A stretch of DNA of 64,000 nt, from positions 3,286,001 to 3,350,000 of the forward strand of contig NZ_CP045652.1 in the NCBI RefSeq assembly GCF_009557615.1, read 5' to 3'. This DNA is from Sphingobacteruim zhuxiongii. GTDB lineage: Bacteria; Bacteroidota; Bacteroidia; Sphingobacteriales; Sphingobacteriaceae. Positions within the stretch are counted from its first letter, which is position 1. Each line of letters begins with the position of its first letter. This document shows, piece by piece, positions 49,190 to 58,298 of this stretch. The translations under genes and the position numbers were made by a program. A model generated the notes under the pieces. It was not told where the DNA came from and did not search any database. It worked only from the letters and a program-made list of their open reading frames with translations.

Positions 49190-49951
49190 ATGAATTCAAG
49201 AAGAGATTTTTTAAAAAAAAGTATATTGACCGTGGGTAGTACTGCCGTTGGTAGCAGTTTAATACATGCAGCCGATTTTTCTTCCTCAAAACCGAGAGCT
49301 GGAATACATATTCAGGAGAACGACGTTATTCTTTTCCAAGGTGATTCAATCACAGATGCTGGAAGAAAAAAAGATAATTTAAATCCAAATGAGATGAATG
49401 CATTTGGAGGTGGGTATGCAATGATAGCTGGGGGCGTTCTATTGAATAAATGCGCTAGCAAGAATATTAAAATTTATAATCGCGGTATCTCGGGTAACCG
49501 TGTTCCCGATTTATTAAACCGATGGCAAGTCGACTGTCTAGATCTTAAGCCAAATATTGTTTCCATCTTAATTGGAGTCAATGATTTTTGGCGTACGAAA
49601 GATCGTGGCGCTGTGAATACCCCGGAGCAGTATAAAGGTCAATACAAAGAACTTTTAGACAAGACTCTTAGCGCATTACCAAATGCTAAGTTGATTATTG
49701 GTGAACCTTTTGGTTTAAAGAACGTGAAACATATCACGGATGATTGGTTTCCAGATTTTCCAAAATACCAAACCGCGGCACGTGAAATCGCTAAGGAATA
49801 TAAAACCGCTTTTATCCCTTATCAAGCAATATTTGATGCAGCACTAAAACAAAATAATGGTGCCTATTGGACTACCGATGGTGTACATACCTCTTGGGCG
49901 GGATCTAATTTAATGGCGGAGAGTTGGTTATCTCAATTCAAACTCGGCTAG
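49190..49951 (+). CDS. Tat-exported SGNH/GDSL hydrolase
   Basis: The 253-residue protein starts with a twin-arginine signal (NSRRDFLKKSILTVGS). It then has the SGNH blocks: ILFQGDSITDAGR (Ser), RGISGNR (Gly), IGVNDFW (Asn) and TTDGVHTSWAGSNLMAE (Asp-His). This is the lipase/acylhydrolase group that includes carbohydrate esterases. Substrate unknown. A tatA gene is present at 59900. Confidence 0.88.
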   Translation: MNSRRDFLKKSILTVGSTAVGSSLIHAADFSSSKPRAGIHIQENDVILFQGDSITDAGRKKDNLNPNEMNAFGGGYAMIAGGVLLNKCASKNIKIYNRGISGNRVPDLLNRWQVDCLDLKPNIVSILIGVNDFWRTKDRGAVNTPEQYKGQYKELLDKTLSALPNAKLIIGEPFGLKNVKHITDDWFPDFPKYQTAAREIAKEYKTAFIPYQAIFDAALKQNNGAYWTTDGVHTSWAGSNLMAESWLSQFKLG

Positions 49952-49978
49952 GAAAATCCATACCCTAACAAAAATAGA

Positions 49979-50006
49979 AAGGGCTGTCTAACCAGACAGC
50001 CCTTAG
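49979..50006 (+). terminator. Hairpin after the SGNH hydrolase
   Basis: GGGCTGTCT, AACC, AGACAGCCC. The T-run is weak (TTAGTT), but the place suits a terminator. Confidence 0.6.
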
Positions 50007-50408
50007 TTGGAACAACATGCAAACTAATAATCTTTAGCAGCTTAGCGAACTGAGCGCTTATCTTAATCTATGCCTTGCGGCTAGTGGAATTAATGATGAG
50101 GTAAATATGCGGCATACATAAACATTCTTTAAAATCTCTCACAAACACTATGTAATTCGTTTTTTGAAACATTTTAAAAAGATCTCGACGCATGCCGCGG
50201 GTATGAATTATTTAATTCAAATATTAAGCTTTTACACTATAAAGAAAATGATATAAATCATTTTTTAGAAAACTGTAATAACAGCATACAAACAAATCAC
50301 TGACAAACAACTGGTTAAACCAGTGATCGACTATTATTTTGCAACTACAGCTTAACATCTTGTAGCAGCAATGCTACAAGGTTTAGTCTCACCTTGCGTA
50401 TATCGATT

Positions 50409-50446
50409 AAAAAAGGGATTAGCTTGTCTGAGCTAATCCCTTTTTT
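50409..50446. terminator. Strong bidirectional terminator
   Basis: AAAAAAGGGATTAGCT and AGCTAATCCCTTTTTT, perfect 16-bp stem. It ends the methyltransferase transcript on the minus strand, and any plus-strand RNA from the gap. Confidence 0.92.
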
Positions 50447-50472
50447 ACACTCTTAAATTCCTCTACGCTATC

Positions 50473-51657
50473 CTATAACACGCGTACTAGAAGGCCTTTT
50501 AAGTATTCTCCTTCATTAAATGATGCACGAACAGGATGATCTTCAGGCTGACAATACTGATAGATAAACTGTATTTCTTTTCCTGCATCCAATGCCGCCC
50601 ATGCAATTACTTGCTTAAAAGTATCGATATCCATCGCTCCAGAACATGAAAAAGTTGCTAATAATCCGCCAGAGTTCAATAACATTAATCCTCGGCGATT
50701 TAAATCTTTATACGCTCTCGAAGCCTTTTCCAGTGTAGATCTCGAAGGTGCATATTTAGGAGGGTCAAGAATAATAAGGTCAAATTTCTCTCCTTGCTCG
50801 CCAAGTTCTCGTAAATACTTGTTAACGTCCGATTGAACAGCAACGTGTTTACTCGAATCATAGCCATTTAATTCAATATTTTGTTTCAATGTTTCGATCG
50901 CTAAAGCTGAACTGTCTACCGACGTCACTGAACTTGCATTTTCACGAAAAGCATTTAAAGTAAATCCACCTGAATAGCAAAAGCAGTCTAATACTTTTTT
51001 ATCCTTTGCATATTTGGCTGTAATATATCGGTTATCACGTTGATCGCAATAGAAACCAGACTTCTGCCCTTCCACGATATTGACTTGATAAAGAATTCCA
51101 TTTTCGATAATATCGACAAAGGCTGGTGGGGTTTCGCCTGATCGCAGTCCATTATCGTCCGGCAATCCCTCATATTCTCGAGATTTTAAATCACTACGTT
51201 CATAGATCCCCTTAGGTTTCAAAAGTAGATTTAACTCATCGACAAGAATGGATTTAATACGTTCCATGCCAGCGGCATGCACCTGAATAGAGATGTAATC
51301 TCCATATTTATCTGCTATTAATCCGGGTAGAAAGTCGGCCTCAGCAAACACAAGCCGCACGGTATTGTTCTTTTCGTTTAAAAGATGCAACCTATTTTTG
51401 ACTGCTCGTTGCAATCTATCACGCCACCATGATTCGTTAATTTCCTTTCTGGGATCCCATTCTAACAATCGCACTGCAACGCGAGATTGATTGTTGTACA
51501 TCCCATAAGCAATAAATTCATCATCGTGGTTGTATACTGAGGCGATATCGCCATTTTGAAGAGTTTCTGAAACGCGGGCAATTGCTCCGGAGAAAATCCA
51601 AGGATGTAACTGCCAGGCCGCTTTATCCTTTCCTTTGTTGAGGATTATTTTATTCAT
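50473..51657 (-). CDS. RlmI-like class I rRNA methyltransferase with PUA domain
   Basis: This is a 394-residue SAM-dependent methyltransferase. An N-terminal PUA-like domain (about 1-75) is followed by an RlmI-type linker and the Rossmann core with VLDCFCYSGGFTLNAF, the acidic VTSVDSSALAIE and the catalytic IILDPPKYAPS. RlmI makes m5C1962 in E. coli 23S rRNA; this is the closest match, but the target base is not certain. Single gene with a strong terminator. Confidence 0.88.
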   Translation of the reverse strand: MNKIILNKGKDKAAWQLHPWIFSGAIARVSETLQNGDIASVYNHDDEFIAYGMYNNQSRVAVRLLEWDPRKEINESWWRDRLQRAVKNRLHLLNEKNNTVRLVFAEADFLPGLIADKYGDYISIQVHAAGMERIKSILVDELNLLLKPKGIYERSDLKSREYEGLPDDNGLRSGETPPAFVDIIENGILYQVNIVEGQKSGFYCDQRDNRYITAKYAKDKKVLDCFCYSGGFTLNAFRENASSVTSVDSSALAIETLKQNIELNGYDSSKHVAVQSDVNKYLRELGEQGEKFDLIILDPPKYAPSRSTLEKASRAYKDLNRRGLMLLNSGGLLATFSCSGAMDIDTFKQVIAWAALDAGKEIQFIYQYCQPEDHPVRASFNEGEYLKGLLVRVL

Positions 51658-51701
51658 CCTTGCAAAAGTAATTAGAATTGAAAAAAAATAATCAGATTAT
51701 C

Positions 51702-51738
51702 GAAAAAAAGGACTATCCCTTTTTGAGATAGTCCTTTC
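51702..51738 (-). terminator. Terminator of the thr operon
   Basis: AAGGACTATC and GATAGTCCTT form a 10-bp stem (51707-51716 with 51727-51736), followed on the minus strand by TTTTTTTCG. Confidence 0.85.
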
Positions 51739-51759
51739 CTAACATATAAAATGAATCTA

Positions 51760-53067
51760 TTAGTTATTTACCAAGAGATACGTTTTGAAAGTCTGATAAT
51801 CTACTGGCATTTCCGTTGCTTGTTTCTCTTTATCAGCCAATAAAGAGGCTCCCTCTGGCAACTTCACATATTGATACACTTCTGGCTTTATCGCCTCTGG
51901 AAATTTACATGGATGAGCTGTAGAAAGGAACACAGAAGCATAGTGCCCTGGTTGATCCAAGCGATAGGCTTTCGAAGCCAAATACGCGATTGCCGTATGA
52001 GGACAAGCGACATATTTATACTTTTCAAAAAGTTCCTCCATCCCTTGTACAGTTTCTTGATCGTTGTAGGTATACGAAGTAATCTTAGCTTTTAATTGCG
52101 CTAGATCTTGATCAAATAAGTCTTGAATTCTAACCCAATTGCTTGGATTTCCAACATCCATAGCATTTGCCAATGTTTGAACGGAAGGCTTGGGTTCATA
52201 TTGACCGTTTTTCAAGAAACGAGGTACCGTATCATTTACATTAGTTGCTGCAACGAAATGACTTACTGGTAAGCCCATTTTGTAAGCCAACAGCCCTGCT
52301 CCAATATTCCCAAAATTTCCACTTGGAACTGTGAACACGATTTCGTCCATTCCTTGTGATTTTAATTGCGCGTATGTCCAGAAATAATAAAACGTTTGAG
52401 GAATTAATCGCGCGATGTTGATTGAGTTTGCCGATGTTAATCGCAATACTCCATTCAACTCCTTATCGTTGAAAGCCTGTTTAACAAGTGCCTGACAATC
52501 ATCAAATGTACCTTCCACTTCCAGTGCGCGTATGTTTTGACCATTTGTCGTCAACTGCTCTTCTTGAACTTTTGATACCTTTCCTTTGGGATAAAGGATT
52601 GTTACACGTGTCCCCTCCACGCCAAGGAAGCCTAAGGCAACTGCACCACCCGTATCGCCTGAAGTTGCTACTAACACGTCTAGAAGTTGATCTCCTTTTT
52701 GTGAAAAATAGCCCATTATGCGACTCATAAAGCGTGCGCCAAAGTCCTTGAAAGCGTATGACGGGCCGTGAAATAGTTCTAGAACTGCAGTTTCAGCATC
52801 TAGAAATCTTACCGGTGCATCAAAATTAATCGCTTCGTTCACAATCTCCTTCAAGTCGTTTTCAGGAATATCATCCCCGATAAACGCTTTTGCAATCGTA
52901 AAGGCAATTTCTTGAAAAGAGTATTGTTGTATATTTTTTATGAAATAGGGATCCAATTGAGGAATAGCCTCAGGCATATATAAGCCCTTATCTTCAGGCA
53001 ATGAATTAAATACAGCTTCTTGAAAAGAAACGCGAAGAGCTTTATTGTTTGTACTATAGAACTGCAT
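51760..53067 (-). CDS. thrC: Threonine synthase
   Basis: ThrC makes threonine from O-phosphohomoserine with PLP. The 435-residue enzyme is the long type: it starts MQFYSTNNKALRVSFQEAVF, the PLP lysine is in GPSYAFKDFGARF, and VATSGDTGGAVALGFL and TVPSGNFGNIGAGLLA bind the cofactor phosphate. It ends the thrABC operon and begins 6 bases after thrB. Confidence 0.96.
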   Translation of the reverse strand: MQFYSTNNKALRVSFQEAVFNSLPEDKGLYMPEAIPQLDPYFIKNIQQYSFQEIAFTIAKAFIGDDIPENDLKEIVNEAINFDAPVRFLDAETAVLELFHGPSYAFKDFGARFMSRIMGYFSQKGDQLLDVLVATSGDTGGAVALGFLGVEGTRVTILYPKGKVSKVQEEQLTTNGQNIRALEVEGTFDDCQALVKQAFNDKELNGVLRLTSANSINIARLIPQTFYYFWTYAQLKSQGMDEIVFTVPSGNFGNIGAGLLAYKMGLPVSHFVAATNVNDTVPRFLKNGQYEPKPSVQTLANAMDVGNPSNWVRIQDLFDQDLAQLKAKITSYTYNDQETVQGMEELFEKYKYVACPHTAIAYLASKAYRLDQPGHYASVFLSTAHPCKFPEAIKPEVYQYVKLPEGASLLADKEKQATEMPVDYQTFKTYLLVNN

Positions 53068-53073
53068 ATTATT

Positions 53074-54075
53074 TTATTTTAGGTTGATCACTTTTGGTCC
53101 TTGCGCATTTACCGAAGAAACAAATTGCAAACTTTCAATTCCGTGAGCATTTAAGTGTGCTTGAATTTTATCCACTGCTTGTTGTGCTGCCTCTTTACCA
53201 CGGCTTATTGCGACAACTGAAGGTCCAGAACCTGAAATACCAAAACTTAAGACACCACATGATAGCGCGATTTCTTTCATCGCGTAAAACTCAGGTATTA
53301 AGATTGCGCGCGTTGGCTCAATTAGAACATCGTGCATACTACGACTAATCAGATCGTAGTCGCTACGGTATAGTCCTGCTACTAATCCTGCAATATTTCC
53401 CCATTGAACGACTGCATCTTTTAAAGACACTTTTTCTTTAATTAATTGACGAGCGTCTCGTGTAGGAACATCCACTTGCGGAAATACGATTCCAGCTACC
53501 AAATCCTCAGGAACCGGTAGACTAATCATATCGAGAGGTTCATAGCCGCGAATTAGTGTTATACCGCCCATTAGTGCTGGGGCAACATTATCTGCGTGTC
53601 CATGTCCACAAGCAAGCCTTTCACCTTCAACACAAAAAGGCATCAACTCCTCCTTGCTAAGTGGGTCACCCAATAGGCTATTTATTGCAAACAAGCCTGC
53701 CACTGTACTTGCAGAGCTTGACCCCAACCCACTCCCAATTGGCATATGTTTGGTCAATTCAATCTCCACTCCTATGCTATCTGCTAATTCTAAATGATTC
53801 AAAAGCATTTTAACACAAGCGCTTACCGTATTTTTATCTGGATCTAACGGTAGTCTACCGTCATCACCATGTATTGCTAGGATTGTAACACTAGGCTTTG
53901 CTACCCTCCGCATGAATACTTCATCGCCAGGGAAATCGACAGCAAATCCAAGTATATCAAATCCGCAGATCATATTTGCTACGGTTGCAGGAGCAAACAC
54001 CCTTACTTCTTGCTTTACTTTCGCGAAGTCTATATTTTTCTTTCCTTCCATTAGGGAGTTTTGATTTGTCAACAT
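53074..54075 (-). CDS. thrB: Homoserine kinase
   Basis: ThrB phosphorylates homoserine. GHMP-kinase motifs are present: RVFAPATVANMICGFDILG, PIGSGLGSSSASTVAG and FGISGSGPSVVAIS. The 333-residue protein starts at ATG 54075, or a few codons later at MEGKKN. It is 10 bases after thrA and 6 bases before thrC, so one transcript. Confidence 0.95.
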   Translation of the reverse strand: MLTNQNSLMEGKKNIDFAKVKQEVRVFAPATVANMICGFDILGFAVDFPGDEVFMRRVAKPSVTILAIHGDDGRLPLDPDKNTVSACVKMLLNHLELADSIGVEIELTKHMPIGSGLGSSSASTVAGLFAINSLLGDPLSKEELMPFCVEGERLACGHGHADNVAPALMGGITLIRGYEPLDMISLPVPEDLVAGIVFPQVDVPTRDARQLIKEKVSLKDAVVQWGNIAGLVAGLYRSDYDLISRSMHDVLIEPTRAILIPEFYAMKEIALSCGVLSFGISGSGPSVVAISRGKEAAQQAVDKIQAHLNAHGIESLQFVSSVNAQGPKVINLK

Positions 54076-54085
54076 GTTCTTAAAC

Positions 54086-56536
54086 TTATTTAGCCGCTAC
54101 ATTCACAAGGTCAGCAAAGACACCGCCTGATGTTACCTCAGCTCCTGCACCAGGTCCTTTAACCACCAATGGTCGCTCTTTGTATCGCTCTGTAGTGAAA
54201 GAGATGATATTATCGCTTCCAGATAAAGCATAGAAAGGATGTGAGCTATCCACCATCTGTAAATCGATAGAAACTTTACCATTTGTTAGGTTGCCGATGT
54301 AACGTATTACTTTGCCTTCATTAGCAGCCTTCAGCTTCAATGCGTTGAAGTAATCTTCTGATTTTAACAATTCTGTATAGAACTCATCGACAGAATTTGC
54401 TTTCAAACAATTCTCAGGCAATATATTACCCAATTCAACATCCGAAGATTCAATAACGTTTCCAGCATCACGCGCTAGAATCAACATTTTACGCATAAAA
54501 TCAATTCCGCCCAAGTCATCACGAGGATCAGGTTCAGTATAACCTAATTCCTGCGCCTTCTTCACAACATCATAAAATGAGGCATCACCATGAAAATTGT
54601 TAAAGATATAGGAGATTGTTCCTGACAATATTGCTTCAATTTTCAAAATACGGTCTCCACTTAACATCAAATCTTTCAATACGCGTACTATTGGTAAACC
54701 AGCTCCAACATTCGTTTCGTAAAAGAAATCTACACCATGTTTCCTAGCTGTATCATGTAGTAATCTATACTGTTGATAGTCTCCAGAGTTTGCAATCTTG
54801 TTACAGGTTACAATCGAAATATTCGATTTAAATATCTCTTCGTAGTAAGTCGCCGGCAATTTACTCGCAGTATTATCAATGAACACACAATTAGGGAGAT
54901 TCATCGCTTGCATTTTGCTCACGAAAGTTCCTAAATCAGCAACTTCTCCATTCTCATCTAACTCTTGTTGCCAATTCTCCAAATTTACCCCATCAACATT
55001 GAAAAGCATGCGACGAGAATTCGAGACGCCTACAACTTTAATCTCAACATCGTTATGATCAAGTAAAAAATCATGCTGTTCATGTAACTGTCTAAATAGT
55101 GTAGCTCCTATATTTCCTGTACCTAAATTGAACACATGTAAAGTGCGCTTTAATTCAGCAAAGAATGCATCATGTACTGCATTAAGTGCCTTCGCTAAAT
55201 CATCCTTATTAATGATAACCGAAATATTAAATTCAGAGGAACCTTGCGCAATTGCTCTAACGTTTATTCCATTTCGACCTAAAGCATGGAATAACTTCCC
55301 TGACATTCCAGGGGTACGCTTCATATTCTCGCCAACAATTGCCAGAATAGAAAGGTTTTCTTCAATGACAGGCGTCGATAACTTATTTGCTAACAACTCT
55401 AATTCAAATTCATTTTGGATTAGAGAAACTGCTTTCTCCGCATCACTTGGATTAACCGCAAACGTAATGCTGTGTTCTGACGAAGATTGAGTAATTAAGA
55501 TAACATTAATCTGCTCACGCGCTAATAAAGTAAATAAACGGCCGCTGAATCCAGACTTTCCAACCATACCACTGCCAGTCAAATTAATTACAGATACATC
55601 AGCGATTGATGATATACCCTTGATCGGATAAGTAGACTTACCGCTTTCAAATTGAATTACAGTTCCAGCCAAATGAGGTTCAAAAGTATTGCGAATAACG
55701 ATTGGAATCTTCTTTAAAAAAGCTGGTACCATTGTGGGCGGATAAATTACTTTCGCTCCGAAGTATGATAGTTCCATTGCTTCGGTATAGGAAAGTACCG
55801 GTAAAGAGAAAGCCTTCTTTACTATTCTAGGATCAGCCGTTAACATACCATTTACGTCTGTCCAAATCTCAATTGCCGAAGCATTTAAAACAGATCCGAA
55901 TATCGCTGCTGTATAATCCGAGCCACCTCGCCCTAGTGTAGTCACACGTCCTTGCTCATTAGAACCAATAAAACCTGTTACAAAGAGGAGTTTATCAGCA
56001 TGTGTTTGGTAAAGCGCCTGTATCAATTGATTCGTAAGGGGTTCATTTAGGTGAGCATTTCCGAAATTCGAATCTGTTTTCACATAATATGAAGCGTTGA
56101 TATATTCGGACTCAGCAACCTCTTGCTCCATAACTTTGGAGACCAAAAAGTTACTACAACGCTCTCCGTATGAAACGATCAGATCACGACTTTGATTGCT
56201 TAGTTCCTTTAGAGCGGAAACACCGAGTAAAAGTTCCTCTAATTCATTAAATAAAAGCTTTAAACGAGTGAGTACCGGATTCTGATACTTCACAGCAATA
56301 AGCTTTTTAACAACTTCAAAGTGTCTTTCTTCAAGTTGTTTCAAGCCTTCATCGAAAGGCTTTCCTTCTGCTGCTTCCTCCGCCATCTTCGTTAACAGGT
56401 TGGTGACACCTGACATTGCCGATAAAACGACTAAAGGATTTTCGCCTGCGTCAAAGGAAGCTTTAACAATCTTCAATACGGCCTGGATACTTTCTACGGA
56501 ACCTACGGATGTCCCGCCAAATTTTAATATTTTCAT
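54086..56536 (-). CDS. thrA: Bifunctional aspartokinase / homoserine dehydrogenase
   Basis: ThrA catalyses the first and third steps from aspartate to threonine. The 816-residue protein has the kinase domain (MKILKFGGTSVGSVESIQ; ATLGRGGSDYTA-like TTLGRGGSDYTAA), two ACT-like regulatory domains (about 310-460), and a homoserine dehydrogenase domain starting HVFNLGTGNIGATLFRQL, with KIEAILSGTISYIFNNF. The fusion is the same as in E. coli ThrA/MetL. The Thr/Ile leader upstream points to control by threonine and isoleucine. Confidence 0.96.
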   Translation of the reverse strand: MKILKFGGTSVGSVESIQAVLKIVKASFDAGENPLVVLSAMSGVTNLLTKMAEEAAEGKPFDEGLKQLEERHFEVVKKLIAVKYQNPVLTRLKLLFNELEELLLGVSALKELSNQSRDLIVSYGERCSNFLVSKVMEQEVAESEYINASYYVKTDSNFGNAHLNEPLTNQLIQALYQTHADKLLFVTGFIGSNEQGRVTTLGRGGSDYTAAIFGSVLNASAIEIWTDVNGMLTADPRIVKKAFSLPVLSYTEAMELSYFGAKVIYPPTMVPAFLKKIPIVIRNTFEPHLAGTVIQFESGKSTYPIKGISSIADVSVINLTGSGMVGKSGFSGRLFTLLAREQINVILITQSSSEHSITFAVNPSDAEKAVSLIQNEFELELLANKLSTPVIEENLSILAIVGENMKRTPGMSGKLFHALGRNGINVRAIAQGSSEFNISVIINKDDLAKALNAVHDAFFAELKRTLHVFNLGTGNIGATLFRQLHEQHDFLLDHNDVEIKVVGVSNSRRMLFNVDGVNLENWQQELDENGEVADLGTFVSKMQAMNLPNCVFIDNTASKLPATYYEEIFKSNISIVTCNKIANSGDYQQYRLLHDTARKHGVDFFYETNVGAGLPIVRVLKDLMLSGDRILKIEAILSGTISYIFNNFHGDASFYDVVKKAQELGYTEPDPRDDLGGIDFMRKMLILARDAGNVIESSDVELGNILPENCLKANSVDEFYTELLKSEDYFNALKLKAANEGKVIRYIGNLTNGKVSIDLQMVDSSHPFYALSGSDNIISFTTERYKERPLVVKGPGAGAEVTSGGVFADLVNVAAK

Positions 56537-56568
56537 ACTGTTTAGTTGGTTGTTTTGCTGTATGTTAA

Positions 56569-56600
56569 TAAAAAAAGCCTTCCCTGGTGGAGGAAGGCTT
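56569..56600 (-). terminator. Attenuator terminator of the thr operon
   Basis: AAGCCTTCC and GGAAGGCTT form a 9-bp stem, with TTTTTTTATT after it on the minus strand, just 33 bases before the thrA start. Part of the stem (56589-56596) can instead pair with 56635-56642 at the end of the leader peptide gene. Confidence 0.9.
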
Positions 56601-56631
56601 CTTATATTTGTACTAATTACTATACAATAGA

Positions 56632-56697
56632 CTACTTCCTCCTAAGTTTTATCCCGGTGGTAATAATAATTGTAATAGAAATTGTATTGTTTTTCAC
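56632..56697 (-). CDS. thrL: thr operon leader peptide
   Basis: This is a 21-codon open frame with GTG start, encoding (M)KNNTISITIIITTGIKLRRK. It has four Thr and six Ile codons in 11 residues, ending ACC ACC. Like E. coli thrL, it comes right before a terminator in front of the aspartokinase gene. Ribosome stalling at Thr/Ile codons would free the antiterminator. No such peptide is expected to be stable; its role is in regulation. It is too short for usual gene finders. Confidence 0.85.
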   Translation of the reverse strand: MKNNTISITIIITTGIKLRRK

Positions 56698-56717
56698 TTT
56701 TCTTAATTATGATTTCC

Positions 56718-56749
56718 CAAATATATTACAATTCTTTTTAAAAAAACAA
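56718..56749 (-). promoter_or_regulatory. Promoter of the thr operon
   Basis: Minus strand: TTG (56747-56749), 21 bases, TATATTTG (56718-56725). It puts the transcript start only some 12-15 bases before the leader GTG. Confidence 0.7.
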
Positions 56750-56901
56750 GATTTATTTAAAATATTTTTAATCTGCTTTTTTTTAGATATTGATAACTTA
56801 ATACCTTGCTTGAATTAAAAGATTCAGGTATTTGCGTCAAAAATTGTTGACGTTCTATTTGTTAAAAATGTTAAAGATTTGTTAAATAGAGTAAAAATTG
56901 T

Positions 56902-56932
56902 TTTGAATTCAAGACAGTATGTATTACATTTG
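56902..56932 (+). promoter_or_regulatory. Promoter of the NlpC/P60 gene
   Basis: TTTG (56902-56905), 19 bases, TACATTTG (56925-56932), matching both parts of the Bacteroidota consensus. Rather far (74 bases) from the ATG, leaving a leader with the small hairpin ATCCACA...TGTGGA. Confidence 0.75.
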
Positions 56933-57006
56933 CTTCAGCCTGTTGAAAAAATCCACAAAATGTGGAGAACTCATCAAGCTAATGGTTGTAATAAAAAAGC
57001 GATTTA

Positions 57007-57582
57007 ATGAAAACAAAGAAACTAGTGGCAGTAATGCTTCTCATAGGCTTATGTCTAGTCTCGCAGGCACAAACCAATAGTCAAAAGTCATCTGATCCAG
57101 ATAACCTAGCTAAAGAATACTTCTCTCAGATTATGGGCGTTGCAGCAAATGCAACTTCTAATACAAAACTTTATCAATTTGTTTATGAATGGTTAGGAAC
57201 TCCTTACCGCTTAGGTGGAGATTCTAAAAGAGGAATTGATTGTTCAAAATTCTCTTTGGCTGTTTATGAAAATGTATTTAATACGACGATTGGATACAAT
57301 AGCCGTAATCAATACCAAAATGTTACTCCTGTACGTAAGGGCGAATTAGAACCTGGAGATTTAGTATTTTTCAAAATCAGAAGCAGAAGTATCACACATG
57401 TTGGTGTTTACTTAGGTGAGGATAAATTTGCTCATGCTTCTTCAAGTCGCGGCGTTATGGTAAGTAACCTAAATGAAGCGTATTGGAAAAGATACTACTA
57501 CAATGGTGGTCGTCCAAAGGTTGATGAGACGCAAATCATGACTGCGGATGCCAATGCTAGAGGAAAGAATAATTTAAATTAG
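57007..57582 (+). CDS. NlpC/P60-family cell-wall peptidase
   Basis: This is a 191-residue exported cysteine peptidase. The signal peptide covers about 1-21 (LVAVMLLIGLCLVSQA). The NlpC/P60 domain has the catalytic Cys in KRGIDCSKFS, His in SITHVGVYLG, and a third polar residue in KFAHASSSRGV. Such enzymes cut the stem peptide of peptidoglycan, usually between D-Glu and DAP. It stands alone with its own promoter and terminator. Confidence 0.9.
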   Translation: MKTKKLVAVMLLIGLCLVSQAQTNSQKSSDPDNLAKEYFSQIMGVAANATSNTKLYQFVYEWLGTPYRLGGDSKRGIDCSKFSLAVYENVFNTTIGYNSRNQYQNVTPVRKGELEPGDLVFFKIRSRSITHVGVYLGEDKFAHASSSRGVMVSNLNEAYWKRYYYNGGRPKVDETQIMTADANARGKNNLN

Positions 57583-57606
57583 ACCAAACTTTCAAATACT
57601 ATAAAA

Positions 57607-57640
57607 GGATCCCAACGTATACACGTTGGGATTTTTTATT
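57607..57640 (+). terminator. Terminator of the NlpC/P60 gene
   Basis: ATCCCAACG, TATACA, CGTTGGGAT, then TTTTTATTTC. Confidence 0.9.
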
Positions 57641-57746
57641 TCATCTCTTTTCACTCTTCGAACTAGCGCTTACGATAGATAATTATGTTCAGTCATTAGT
57701 ATTTAGCATAAGTTTTAGTAAATTTACCCGTAACAAAAGTACTGCA

Positions 57747-58262
57747 ATGTCATCGAAGAAAACACTTATTTTAAACAAGGATCAAATTCTCCAAAAATCG
57801 AAGCGTATCGCCTATCAAATCATTGAAGATAATTTTGATGAGCCTGCCCTTGTATTGGTTGGAATTGCCGATAGAGGTTATGTTTTTGCACAACGCCTTC
57901 AGAAGTTATTGTTAGAGATTGACCCAAATAGATCTGTGGAATTATTGAAAGTTACGATTCAAAAAACCAAGCGTAGCTTGGAATCGACAACCGATTTGCC
58001 AGTTGAAACAGTTAAGAATAAAGTAGTAATCTTGATTGATGATGTTTTAAACAGTGGAAGAACCCTAGCCTATGGTTTAGGCGTCTTTCTGAACGTTCCA
58101 TTGAAACGGATGAGAACCGCAGTTTTAATTGATCGTAGCCATCATCAGTTCCCAGTCTTTTCCGACTATTATGGACTAAAACTATCTACAATCCTCAAAG
58201 AACATGTCGAGGTATTGTTAGAAGAATACGATAATACAGAAGATGCGGCCTATTTATCATAA
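57747..58262 (+). CDS. PyrR-like phosphoribosyltransferase
   Basis: This is a 171-residue type I phosphoribosyltransferase. The PRPP loop is VVILIDDVLNSGRTLAYG, and GIADRGYVFAQRLQ corresponds to the first flexible region. The pattern resembles PyrR, the pyrimidine regulator/uracil phosphoribosyltransferase, more than Hpt or Apt. No pyr genes or PyrR attenuators are next to it, so a regulatory role is open. Confidence 0.75.
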   Translation: MSSKKTLILNKDQILQKSKRIAYQIIEDNFDEPALVLVGIADRGYVFAQRLQKLLLEIDPNRSVELLKVTIQKTKRSLESTTDLPVETVKNKVVILIDDVLNSGRTLAYGLGVFLNVPLKRMRTAVLIDRSHHQFPVFSDYYGLKLSTILKEHVEVLLEEYDNTEDAAYLS

Positions 58263-58277
58263 GCCGCATCTTTTTTT
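58242..58277 (+). terminator. Terminator overlapping the end of the phosphoribosyltransferase gene
   Basis: GATGCGGC (inside the coding sequence) pairs with GCCGCATC after the stop, followed by TTTTTTTG. Confidence 0.88.
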
Positions 58278-58298
58278 GTTCCAGACAATTCCTTCGAA

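Larger units (their letters stand above)
49952..50472. other. Gene-free region with several hairpins; candidate structured RNA
   Basis: There is no supported protein gene in 521 bases. Apart from the two terminator-like hairpins there are stems at 50296-50302/50321-50327 (ATCACTG/CAGTGAT) and 50359-50366/50373-50380 (CTTGTAGC/GCTACAAG). One more, 50377-50382/50391-50396 (CAAGGT/ACCTTG), overlaps the second and excludes it. A small RNA on the plus strand ending at 50446 is possible; no known RNA family is recognised. Confidence 0.4.

Noticed and set aside
49979..50006. GGGCTGTCT...AGACAGCCC resembling the IS end (GGGGCTGTCTAAAAAGG)
   Set aside because: It is a short perfect hairpin after a gene with no transposase remains nearby; a terminator explains it better.
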